Assembly: GCA_026706325.1 (NCBI GenBank)
Contig: JAPOYZ010000135.1
Coordinates: 1-12,959 of the forward strand
DNA length: 12,959 nt
Reading direction: 5' to 3'
Origin: Candidatus Aminicenantota bacterium
Lineage (GTDB): Bacteria > Acidobacteriota > UBA6911 > RPQK01 > JAJDTT01
Positions 1-6,609 of this stretch are shown here, in pieces. Under the pieces are notes generated by a model. That model ran no database searches. It was not told the origin of the DNA and was given only the letters and a program-made list of their open reading frames with translations. Made by a program: the position numbers and the translations under genes. Each line of letters begins with the position of its first letter. Position 1 is the first letter of the stretch.

Positions 1-233
1 CGCGGCGGCAGTCCGTAAGGTCAGCCGGCTGGCGTCGACTCTGGTGGAGTCGTGACCTGTAAGGGAATTGTGACCGAATCTGCGGCAACGGCGGGTGGAA
101 GGCTGTACATCCACAAGAGGCTCAAGTAGACTCTGCGCTTGAACTCCCTGAAAGGTGTCCTCGAGTCCCTGTTGCCTGATTTGCTAACGATGGAAATCGG
201 CCGACTGCCGCGCCCCAGGATTAGGAAGCGCTC

Positions 234-1757
234 ATGAATATTCTTCTGTACAACCCCGACAACCAGGTGACGAAGAACTACATGCCGCATTTGTGGATGT
301 TTGTTCTGCAGGCGGTGACGCCGCCGGGGCACCGGGTGTTTCTGATCGACGGAAACGCGCAGCCCATGACCCGGGCGGACATCATCCAGTTCGTCAAGGA
401 CAATGACATCCAGTTGGCCGGAATCGGCGCCATGACCCGGATGGCCGCCCGTGCCTACCAGATGGCCGACGCCATCCGGTCGGCCGGGGCCAAAGTGGTG
501 ATGGGGGGCCCCCATGTGACGGAGGTTCCCGACGAGCCCATCGGCAGGGGCGAAGAACCCCGCCACGCCGACGCCGTGGCGCTGGGCGAAGCGGACGATA
601 TCTGGCCCAAGATCGTGGCCGATGCGGAAGCGGGTCAGCTCAAGGAGGTTTACAAGCCTGTTGACGAGACGGGCAAGGAAGTGAAGCCCTCGCTGGACGA
701 CTACCCCCACATTCCATGGGAAGATTTGGACTTGAGCCAGTTCGACCTGATGTCGAAGATCCCCAACTGGGGCCGGTACCTGCTGAGGAAAGCCGGAAAC
801 ACCTGGAAGGGCCTCTACGTCGTGCCCATCGAGTCCGGCAGGGGCTGTCCATACGGATGCGATTTCTGCACCGTCACCGGATTCTTCGGCGACTCCATTC
901 GTTTCCGAAGCGATCAGAGCGTCGTCGACGAGATGCTGCGGCTCAAGGCCCGGGCTCGAAAGGAAGGCAGCAGAGTCGGCGTTTTCTTCATCGACGACAA
1001 CTTCGCCCTCAACAAACGGCGGACCAAATCGCTGCTCCGGGAAATCATAGCCCAGGATGCCGTGATTCCCTGGGTGGCTCAGATCAGCGTGAACCTGCTG
1101 AAGGACGAAGAGTTGGTGGATCTCATCAAGGAGAGCGGCGGCCGGTGGATCTTCATGGGTCTCGAGTCCATCGACACCGAGAACCTCAAGGACGTGAACA
1201 AGGGCTTCAACAAGCCTGCGCAATACGCCGAGGTTTTGGATCGCCTCGCCAAGCGCGGCATCTACTCCATCACCTCCTTCATCTTCGGCATGGACGGCGA
1301 TCGCCCGGGGGTGGCCCGGAAGACCCTGGACGTCATCGACAGTTGGCCTCCGGGGCTGCCCGTATTCGGGTTGCTGACGCCTTACCCTGCGACCCCGCTG
1401 TACGATCGCCTGCTGGCGCAGGATCGGCTGACCCGTCCCAAGCACTGGCTGGATTTCAGGCCATTCCGCATGGCCTTCACTCCCAACAACATCAGCATCA
1501 AGGCGGCCGAAGCCGAGGTTCACGAAGCGTGGAGCCGATCTTATTCGCCTGAGACCACGGCCATGGCGCTGAAGAAGATCGAGGGGCGCCCCTTCCACGA
1601 ACGAACTTTGATGTTCTTCACGCGGCTGGCGTTCCGGGGCATCTACTTCCCCCAGATGAAGAAGCGGCATTGGATCCTGTTGCTCTGGCAGAACCGGTCC
1701 AGCTTTCTGCGCATTCTGTCCGAGGGCATCCAGGAACTTCGCCGGTCGAGAGCGTAA
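234..1757 (+). CDS. B12-binding-type radical SAM protein, substrate unknown
   Basis: The 507-residue product has the layout of cobalamin-binding-domain radical SAM enzymes. Residues 1-140 form a Rossmann-like B12-binding region with VMGGPHVTEVPDE (89-101) and GEADDIWP (118-125). The radical SAM barrel follows, with its 4Fe-4S motif CPYGCDFC (Cys205, Cys209, Cys212) and later FFIDDNFALN (251-260) and FMGLES (307-312). The C-terminus (about 420-507) is rich in helices and aromatic residues. I see no DxHxxG motif in the N-terminal part, which in this family usually means base-off binding without a protein His ligand, or a lost cofactor. Related families methylate or rearrange unactivated carbons in lipids, hopanoids and natural products, but the substrate cannot be read from sequence and no biosynthetic partner is adjacent. 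The ATG start is supported by AGGAAG at 223-228, five bases upstream. The fold assignment is secure; the function is open. Confidence 0.9.
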   Translation: MNILLYNPDNQVTKNYMPHLWMFVLQAVTPPGHRVFLIDGNAQPMTRADIIQFVKDNDIQLAGIGAMTRMAARAYQMADAIRSAGAKVVMGGPHVTEVPDEPIGRGEEPRHADAVALGEADDIWPKIVADAEAGQLKEVYKPVDETGKEVKPSLDDYPHIPWEDLDLSQFDLMSKIPNWGRYLLRKAGNTWKGLYVVPIESGRGCPYGCDFCTVTGFFGDSIRFRSDQSVVDEMLRLKARARKEGSRVGVFFIDDNFALNKRRTKSLLREIIAQDAVIPWVAQISVNLLKDEELVDLIKESGGRWIFMGLESIDTENLKDVNKGFNKPAQYAEVLDRLAKRGIYSITSFIFGMDGDRPGVARKTLDVIDSWPPGLPVFGLLTPYPATPLYDRLLAQDRLTRPKHWLDFRPFRMAFTPNNISIKAAEAEVHEAWSRSYSPETTAMALKKIEGRPFHERTLMFFTRLAFRGIYFPQMKKRHWILLLWQNRSSFLRILSEGIQELRRSRA

Positions 1758-1863
1758 CCGCGTTGCAATGCCTCCTCCTGACGGGTGGCGGCGTTTTGCG
1801 TTTCCCATGCCGCTCCTCGTTGGCGAGCGACTGCCAACACCAATCTCCGGGACAAGTCCGCAT

Positions 1864-1901
1864 CAGAGGCCGTTCAGGAATTCAGACTCACGGAGCCTCT
1901 G
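1864..1901. repeat. Inverted repeat CAGAGGC / GCCTCTG
   Basis: CAGAGGC at 1864-1870 is a perfect inverted copy of GCCTCTG at 1895-1901, with 24 bases between. No T-run follows directly. It could be a stem in the 3' region of the radical SAM transcript, a protein site, or chance. Confidence 0.3.
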
Positions 1902-1932
1902 TATCATTCCCTCCTTCGGGGTTCTTTTATGA

Positions 1933-1965
1933 GTTGCCGTGAGTGCCGGCCGGCGACGTTTTTTT
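1933..1965 (+). terminator. Probable intrinsic terminator after the radical SAM gene
   Basis: GTTGCCG (1933-1939) can pair with CGGCGAC (1951-1957), seven pairs including one G-U, around an 11-base loop. It is followed by G and a run of seven T (1959-1965). The position, about 175 bases after the radical SAM stop and just before a candidate -10 box, suits the end of one transcription unit and the start of another. The stem is short and the loop itself can form an alternative GC palindrome. Confidence 0.42.
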
Positions 1966-1978
1966 CGGAGGATAAGGG

Positions 1979-1984
1979 TACAAT
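1979..1984 (+). promoter_or_regulatory. Candidate -10 box TACAAT for the aldolase/phosphatase gene
   Basis: TACAAT matches a sigma-70 -10 element at five of six positions and lies directly downstream of the probable terminator. No good -35 hexamer stands 16-18 bases upstream and there is no extended TGn. Transcription would begin near 1991, upstream of all candidate starts of the next gene. Confidence 0.33.
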
Positions 1985-2086
1985 AGCGCCGTCCGAGTGA
2001 GAGTTGGCTGATCGACCGCTGTGGTGCCCCTCCAGCAGATCCGGTCGCCGTTACGGGTAGATCGTTTTAACTATTACCTGGGAGTC

Positions 2087-4621
2087 ATGAGCAACATGAA
2101 AACGGGGAATTCCGTCTCCGAACAATCCAATGTCACTATTGTTTCCGTAGATCTGGGCCGCTGGACCGCAACCGAAATTCCGGCCGCCCTGGTGCAGGCC
2201 GTCAGAGCTGAAGTGGCCGCCTCGTGCCGCCAAGCGGGACTCCGCGGATCCTGGGTACGAGGCTTCGGCGGGGACCTCCACATTCATCTCTCCAGCCTGA
2301 ACGGAGATTTTGCCGGCGAGAATGCGGTTGACGTCTCGGCCCGGATCGGGCTGCAGGGTGGACTGAAGGGGCTGGAACACGCGTTGGCGGCCGGTCTGGC
2401 CGGACCCGAAGCGGCGGAGGTCTTCTCTCTGGCCCCGGACGCCCAGCGGGAGGCTCTTGGCATCCGCCTCCTGAATTTCCCCTATACCGAGCGGGGAGCC
2501 GAACCCATCTTCGTGGCCAAGGCCCTGGACGGCGCATGGGGCTTTTTCAACCGGTCTCTCTTCAATCTCTTCTTCAATCCGGACAAGGGCTCCGGACGGA
2601 GGATCGAGGCCAACGACTATCTCGGAGTGGTCGAGTCGATCGAAGACTTGGCTGCGGGCCGGGACCGGATCCGGACCTACGAGTTCGGACCGGGTCAACT
2701 GAACGAGCTGGTGGCTCTCATCGCCGACGCCGAGCAGTGGCGCCTGAGCCGGGTCTACGCGGTCCGAGGCCGGTTCGCGGAGGGCGCGCTACGGGATGAG
2801 CCGGCCGCTCTGGTGGGAGGGAGCTTCAATCCCATCCTGATCGGACGTTCCCAGTCGGGACTGCCCGCCATCGGTGAATTCACGCAGGCGGCCGGCGAGT
2901 TTCATTTCGGTCCGGGTGGACACGGCGGTGAGTACCGGGTCGGGCTGGTGCCGGTGGACTTTCCCGGAAGCCGGGCCCTCCGTTCCGGGGAGGGGGCTGC
3001 CCGGATCGTGGCCTACGCCTACCAGTCGTTTGATCGGGGCCGCATCCCTTCCGACACCGACATCGTGGACGTTTTCGACCAGAATCGCCCCGAAACCCGC
3101 TGCCTGCAGAGAGACGCGGCCGACCTGATCCGGCGCATGGCCGGGCACGGCCAGTTCGAACCGTATCTGAATCCCCAGGCATCGGAATCCAGGGCTGCGG
3201 ACCTGGCCGCACAACTCTCGGGACGGCTCGAGGACATTCCCGATGAGGATCCCCTGATTGCAGGCGCCAACCGGCGGGCGCGTTTCACCATCTCCGACAT
3301 CAAGGCCGACGGCGGAGGCAAAGTGGGACACACGACGCCGCCGAACCATTTCCGGTTCGTCGCCAAGGCGAGTCTCCAGGAAGCGACGGAGCTGGGTCTC
3401 ATCTCCTCGACCTCCGAGATCATCGAGGTGGGCGACGACGAACACCTGCTCATGACCCATTCCCGAGGCGCCGACGACAATGCGGTCCACCTCTTCGCCT
3501 ATCGAACCTTCTTTCGCCAGGTCTGGGTTGCCGGCACCCTGGGCTACAAGTGGTACGGTCTGGGCCAGGATCTCGTGGGAGACGCCTCTGCCGGCCGGGC
3601 CACGGAGGAGTTGGCTCACCTGACCGACCGGTTTCTGGAGTTGTTGGCCGATCACCTGCCCGGTGCCGAGCGGTCTCAACTGGGCGTTCTCGAGAAGGCG
3701 TACCGGGATTGGAAAGCGGGGTTGGTGGAGGCCGGCGAGCCCGAACCGGTCTTCTCCGGCAACGTCTCGGGTCAGGGGCCCGGTTTCGCGGAACTGCCCC
3801 TCAACCGGACGCAGCGGGTGGGTCTCCTTTCCATCGACAAGGCGGGTCCGTCGGCCTTCAACCTGCCCGTCTGGTGGAGTCTGAACCACGCGCGTACCAG
3901 CGGATCGTTGCAACGGCATCTCGAATCCATCGGTGGCGCCGGAGCCGTGCTGGAGGTCTGGGACGTGGAGCACCATCGCCGGATCTTCCTGGACCTGGAA
4001 GCCGAGTCGGGGCATTGTCAGACGCTGCTGGGCGCCGTGGAGAAGTTCAACGTCAAGCGCGTCTGGAGCCGGAACGGGGCGTTCGATCCGGCGCAACCGC
4101 ACCAAGGCCTGGACGAGGTCCTGCTGTCGGCCTCCACCGAGAAGCTGGCCGTCATTTCGGGTGGCGAGTACCTGGGCAAGGACGACCCGGTGTTGCTGTC
4201 GGTGGAGCCGCTGGCGGAGGGGCTCAACCTCTTCATGCGGGATCACTTCTACATGACTCAGGGAGACGGGCGGGGCTCCCACTACATGTTTCCGACGCCC
4301 CTTTCATTCCGGGACGCCATCGCCACCATCTCCAGCCGGGGAGTCGCCGTCTCCGCCTGGATCCAATTGGATGAATCGGGTCGCATGACCGAGTTCCGGG
4401 ACATGTTCGCGGACCCGTCCTACGAGGCGGCTCGAGAACGCGCCTATCGGGTGAACAAGGCCATTTGGGATGCGCACGGCGGCAACTTCATTCCGGTGGG
4501 GGTCGGGGCATCCAAGGTGGAGAGTTCGTATCCCCTGGCAAAGACTCTGGCCCGCATCACGCGGCCCGATTCGGAGTTCGCATCCAGCCGGGGCCAGGAC
4601 CTCGTCCTGGTTCGGTCCTGA
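2087..4621 (+). CDS. Tandem fructose-1,6-bisphosphate aldolase/phosphatase (type V FBPase) with degenerate N-terminal copy
   Basis: Numbering is from ATG 2087 (844 residues, about twice the usual 360-400). The C-terminal half (about 397-825) is a type V FBP aldolase/phosphatase, the gluconeogenic enzyme that joins triose phosphates to fructose bisphosphate and removes the C1 phosphate. Recalled catalytic positions are all present: Asp408, His415, Asp450-Asp451 in GDDEH, Tyr490 and Gln494 in YGLGQD, Asp584-Lys585, and Tyr695, Schiff-base Lys698, Asp699-Asp700 in EYLGKDDP. The N-terminal half (about 16-361) is the same fold in degraded form: GGD replaces GDD at 62-63, Leu147-Asp148 replace Asp-Lys, and the YxGKDD block is missing, although GLPAIGE (258-264) and the domain's C-terminal pattern remain. 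About 50 extra residues (505-555) interrupt the active half. Start choice is uncertain: GTG 2021 and ATG 2096 are in frame, and GGGAG at 2080-2084 is too near 2087 but 11 bases from 2096. No pathway partner is adjacent. Confidence 0.88.
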   Translation: MSNMKTGNSVSEQSNVTIVSVDLGRWTATEIPAALVQAVRAEVAASCRQAGLRGSWVRGFGGDLHIHLSSLNGDFAGENAVDVSARIGLQGGLKGLEHALAAGLAGPEAAEVFSLAPDAQREALGIRLLNFPYTERGAEPIFVAKALDGAWGFFNRSLFNLFFNPDKGSGRRIEANDYLGVVESIEDLAAGRDRIRTYEFGPGQLNELVALIADAEQWRLSRVYAVRGRFAEGALRDEPAALVGGSFNPILIGRSQSGLPAIGEFTQAAGEFHFGPGGHGGEYRVGLVPVDFPGSRALRSGEGAARIVAYAYQSFDRGRIPSDTDIVDVFDQNRPETRCLQRDAADLIRRMAGHGQFEPYLNPQASESRAADLAAQLSGRLEDIPDEDPLIAGANRRARFTISDIKADGGGKVGHTTPPNHFRFVAKASLQEATELGLISSTSEIIEVGDDEHLLMTHSRGADDNAVHLFAYRTFFRQVWVAGTLGYKWYGLGQDLVGDASAGRATEELAHLTDRFLELLADHLPGAERSQLGVLEKAYRDWKAGLVEAGEPEPVFSGNVSGQGPGFAELPLNRTQRVGLLSIDKAGPSAFNLPVWWSLNHARTSGSLQRHLESIGGAGAVLEVWDVEHHRRIFLDLEAESGHCQTLLGAVEKFNVKRVWSRNGAFDPAQPHQGLDEVLLSASTEKLAVISGGEYLGKDDPVLLSVEPLAEGLNLFMRDHFYMTQGDGRGSHYMFPTPLSFRDAIATISSRGVAVSAWIQLDESGRMTEFRDMFADPSYEAARERAYRVNKAIWDAHGGNFIPVGVGASKVESSYPLAKTLARITRPDSEFASSRGQDLVLVRS

Positions 4622-4674
4622 AGCCGCGGGACGGGAAACATGGTCCACGGACAAGAACGGTCGCGAGGATCGTT

Positions 4675-4692
4675 GGGCGCTGAATCGCGCCC
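4675..4692 (+). repeat. GC-rich hairpin downstream of the aldolase/phosphatase gene
   Basis: GGGCGC (4675-4680) and GCGCCC (4687-4692) form a perfect six-pair stem with loop TGAATC, 54 bases after the preceding stop codon. No T-run follows, so it is at best a weak terminator or an RNA-end-stabilising stem. Confidence 0.3.
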
Positions 4693-4817
4693 TGCGGCGT
4701 TATGCTCCGTTCACCTTCTGCCGGATGACGACGGGCGGGCTCGAGAGTGTTCCTCCCCCGTGAGGGCCGGCGCATCATTCCTCCGGCCGGCATGCCGGAC
4801 CTGCGGCACGCACTCCC

Positions 4818-5135
4818 ATGTCTCCTGAATTCATCCGGGCGGGAGGCATTTCGGTGAATCTGGAGCAGTGTACGGCCCGGGCCGGACGCCGCGTGCTCCG
4901 ACTGACGCTCACCGAATACAATCTTCTGGTCTGCCTGTTGCGAAACCCGGGACGGGTCCTGAGCCGCCGTCAGTTGCTGGATGCGGCATGGGGAGAAAAC
5001 TACCAGGGTGGCGAGCGGACCGTGGATACCCACATTGGACGGCTCCGGAAGAAGCTGGGCAAGGCGGGGCAACGGATCCAGACCCTGCGTGGAATGGGCT
5101 ACAAGCTGGATGCGGTCCGGCGGCGGTTAAGTTGA
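4818..5135 (+). CDS. Receiver-less OmpR/PhoB-type winged-helix DNA-binding protein
   Basis: The 105-residue product is little more than a Trans_reg_C winged helix. LTLTEYNLLVCLLRNPGRVL (29-48) is the entry helix, SRRQLLDAAWG (49-59) follows, ERTVDTHIGRLRKKLG (66-81) is the recognition helix, and IQTLRGMGYKL closes the wing. No receiver domain is encoded upstream: the frame is closed by TGA at 4761 and no other frame of 4622-4817 resembles one. No sensor kinase is nearby. Two starts compete. ATG 4818 has no visible ribosome binding site but keeps the first beta strands (FIRAGGISV). GTG 4854 has GGGAGG at 4841-4846 with ideal seven-base spacing but would trim those strands to a 93-residue protein. 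It may be a stand-alone transcription factor or a surviving piece of a response regulator. DNA binding is likely; targets and signal are unknown. Confidence 0.72.
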   Translation: MSPEFIRAGGISVNLEQCTARAGRRVLRLTLTEYNLLVCLLRNPGRVLSRRQLLDAAWGENYQGGERTVDTHIGRLRKKLGKAGQRIQTLRGMGYKLDAVRRRLS

Positions 5136-5147
5136 GCTTCGGCTCTC

Positions 5148-5194
5148 GGGATACGACACTCTGCCCGTCGTGAGGTTTTTGGCCGTCGTGTCCC
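5148..5194 (+). repeat. Long stem-loop after the winged-helix gene
   Basis: GGGATACGAC (5148-5157) pairs with GTCGTGTCCC (5185-5194) over ten positions with one G-U pair and a 27-base loop. The loop contains a T5 run, and CCGTCGTG is repeated directly at 5165-5172 and 5183-5190, so an alternative pairing is possible. It lies 13 bases after the winged-helix stop codon. It may end or stabilise that transcript, or be an operator; no T-run follows the stem. Confidence 0.35.
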
Positions 5195-5347
5195 ACAATT
5201 CAGGGTTCTTCTTCGACGGTCGCGCTCTCTGGCGTCCCCCCCCGCCCGCTGGCGTATCTGTTCAAGTCCGATTCTGATGCCGGTTTGGGTCGAATCGTTC
5301 CCGATCCGGTGATCCCGGTTCCTTTTCCATGTGCCATGGAGTAGAAT

Positions 5348-5359
5348 TCAAGATCTTGA
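5348..5359. promoter_or_regulatory. Perfect 12-base palindrome, candidate operator
   Basis: TCAAGATCTTGA is a perfect palindrome ending five bases before the TATAAT box, in the -12 to -35 interval of the promoter for the PIN-domain module. Toxin-antitoxin modules are commonly autorepressed through such a dyad. That this one is bound by the 225-residue protein is inference. Confidence 0.45.
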
Positions 5360-5361
5360 TA

Positions 5362-5370
5362 TGATATAAT
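5362..5370 (+). promoter_or_regulatory. Extended -10 promoter in an AT-rich island
   Basis: TGATATAAT is an extended -10 element (TGn plus a perfect TATAAT at 5365-5370). A -35 match at the right distance (5342-5347) is poor, as is common with extended -10 promoters. Bases from about 5340 to 5412 are strikingly AT-rich against the GC-rich surroundings. A strong Shine-Dalgarno, TAAGGAGGT at 5414-5422, precedes ATG 5426. The expected leader is about 50 bases. Confidence 0.65.
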
Positions 5371-5425
5371 TTAGGAAAAATTTGATTAAATATCTTATTT
5401 CTATTTTTAGACCTAAGGAGGTAGT

Positions 5426-6103
5426 ATGAGTAAGATATTGAAAATAAGGGACTTGCAGAATCAGATCGAAGAGAGCTTGGCGAGTTTGCCCGACTTGGCG
5501 TTGCCCCCCGAGATGGAAGGGCTTCGTCATCTGCCTCTGCTCGGCTACAAACCGCGGGTGACAGTTTATTACACGGCCGAGAGCGGAAGGAAGAGACGGA
5601 AAGTTCGAGAAACAGCTTCGGCAAGCTACTTCGACGGAGGAAACTGTGAACTCACGATAAATTTTGATCCTGTGGAGGAACCTCAGGATCATAGGATCCG
5701 GCGCGAACCCACTGGCACTGCTTCCGGTGAAACCGGTGGCGAGTTCGATCCGGAAGCGGCCCTGGACCAGCTCATCGATGAACTCAGCCTCGCCGAAGCA
5801 CGCCGGCCGTTTGTGGGTCTGACTTGGTTTCGGGACCGGTTCCTGGTTGCCGAGTGCGCCCACGAATGGGCCCGTCGTTCAGAGACGGTGCGGTCATTAC
5901 TGGACCGAGCGATCAAGTGGCAACTGATACGAACTTCGAAAGTGCCCAACCCAAACTCACCGCTGCACCCAACGACGGCAATACGGTTGAATCGAAGTCA
6001 CCCCCGATTTCGGACGGATGCCACGGCTCAGACGTCCCGCTTCACTCCGGTCCGAATTCGTGGCGGCTTGATTTCGGATACGGTCCTGGATGATCGGAAC
6101 TGA
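5426..6103 (+). CDS. Unrecognised protein upstream of PIN toxin, possible antitoxin
   Basis: I do not recognise this 225-residue family by name. The N-terminal 1-90 contain a KIRDLQNQIEESLASLP helix (6-22), then a basic patch SGRKRRK (53-59) and beta-rich sequence. An acidic, low-complexity linker covers 82-110. A helical, winged-helix-like region (112-170) includes FVGLTWFRDRFL (129-140) and LLDRAIKWQLI (158-168), followed by a motif TTAIRLNR (183-190). The last 35 residues look poorly ordered. It lies nine bases before the PIN-domain gene and shares its promoter, so by position it should be the antitoxin. It is however two to three times the length of usual VapB proteins and lacks a visible AbrB or ribbon-helix-helix domain. 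The strong AAGGAGG and AT-rich promoter suggest vigorous expression and perhaps transfer into this genome. It could alternatively be a regulator unrelated to neutralisation. Confidence 0.7.
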   Translation: MSKILKIRDLQNQIEESLASLPDLALPPEMEGLRHLPLLGYKPRVTVYYTAESGRKRRKVRETASASYFDGGNCELTINFDPVEEPQDHRIRREPTGTASGETGGEFDPEAALDQLIDELSLAEARRPFVGLTWFRDRFLVAECAHEWARRSETVRSLLDRAIKWQLIRTSKVPNPNSPLHPTTAIRLNRSHPRFRTDATAQTSRFTPVRIRGGLISDTVLDDRN

Positions 6104-6112
6104 GTTGCGCTG

Positions 6113-6556
6113 ATGGCAAGCTACTACTTTGACACCAGTGCGCTGACCAAGCTCTACATCCAGGAGGAAGGAACGGCTGTGGTGCTCGACGTCGCAGAGG
6201 GCCTTGCCGGCGACCGTCTGATCATATTGGACCTCACGTTGCTGGAATCACGGTCGGCAATCCGAAGACGGGAGCGAGAGGGAGATATCTCAGGATCCGC
6301 CGCCAATCAGATTCTGGAACGGATTGAGTGGGACGGATCGTCGAATTTTCTGGTGCAGCCGACCACTTCCGTGATTGAGGAGGCCGCCCGGCTGCTCGAT
6401 TCGCATCCGCTGAGGACCATGGATGCTCTCCAACTCGCCGGATGCCTGACGATCCGTCACAGTACACCTCCGCCACTGACATTCGTCTGCGCAGACGCTC
6501 GTCTCTGCGCCGCCGCCGCCGGGGAAGGGCTCGCAATCCTCAATCCGCTCGTGTGA
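6113..6556 (+). CDS. vapC: PIN-domain ribonuclease, VapC-like toxin
   Basis: The 147-residue product has the full acidic set of a PIN nuclease. Asp7 stands in YFDTSALTKLY (5-15), Glu45 in LLESRSA (43-49), Asp104 in TMDALQLA (102-109), and Asp128 in CADARL (126-131). These coordinate Mg or Mn for RNA cleavage. The length is normal for VapC. Known VapC toxins cut tRNA or 23S rRNA; the target here is unknown. It begins nine bases after the preceding gene with only a weak ribosome binding site, which suggests translational coupling so that the partner is made first. Its last codons overlap the GTG alternative start of the next gene (6553), but I place that gene's start later. VapC family membership is firm; the toxin role is inferred from context. 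Confidence 0.87.
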   Translation: MASYYFDTSALTKLYIQEEGTAVVLDVAEGLAGDRLIILDLTLLESRSAIRRREREGDISGSAANQILERIEWDGSSNFLVQPTTSVIEEAARLLDSHPLRTMDALQLAGCLTIRHSTPPPLTFVCADARLCAAAAGEGLAILNPLV

Positions 6557-6609
6557 ACCGGTTCTCCTTGGGCGATCGAGTTGACCTGCGCGGCCTCGAT
6601 CCCGAGAAT

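Larger units (their letters stand above)
1758..2086. other. Intergenic gap without a gene
   Basis: This 329-base stretch separates the radical SAM gene from the aldolase/phosphatase gene. Short open frames in it lack any recognisable domain or good ribosome binding site. It holds a small hairpin (GTTGGC 1819-1824 with GCCAAC 1833-1838), a longer-range inverted repeat (1864-1901), a probable terminator (1933-1965) and a TACAAT box (1979-1984). If the downstream gene starts at GTG 2021 rather than ATG 2087, the gap is 66 bases shorter. Confidence 0.6.

Noticed and set aside
36..52. Small hairpin CGACTC / GAGTCG near the left edge
   Set aside because: Six pairs without a T-run or neighbouring gene end in view; easily expected by chance in GC-rich DNA.
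21..1808. 595-codon open frame on the - strand across the radical SAM gene
   Set aside because: It is a mirror of the + strand gene in GC-rich codon usage. The + strand carries an unmistakable radical SAM motif set and ribosome binding site, while the - frame shows no domain.
2789..4282. 497-codon open frame on the - strand within the aldolase/phosphatase gene
   Set aside because: It lies fully antisense to a strongly recognised enzyme, and its translation shows no family pattern or plausible start signal.
3550..4374. 274-codon + strand frame inside the aldolase/phosphatase gene
   Set aside because: It is a shifted frame of the same gene, rich in Arg and Gly with no domain.
5134..5145. GAGC-TTCG-GCTC hairpin at the stop codon of the winged-helix gene
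   Set aside because: The UUCG loop is attractive but the stem has only four pairs and no T-run follows, so it was not called a terminator.
5824..6093. Alternative + strand frame inside the 225-residue protein, considered as evidence of a frameshift
   Set aside because: The main frame keeps coherent sequence up to TTAIRLNR near its end, so no frameshift is needed.
6442..6609. N-terminal extension of the metallo-beta-lactamase-fold protein
   Set aside because: The added residues are arginine-rich, overlap the PIN gene in another frame and precede the fold; ATG 6610 or GTG 6553 is a better start.
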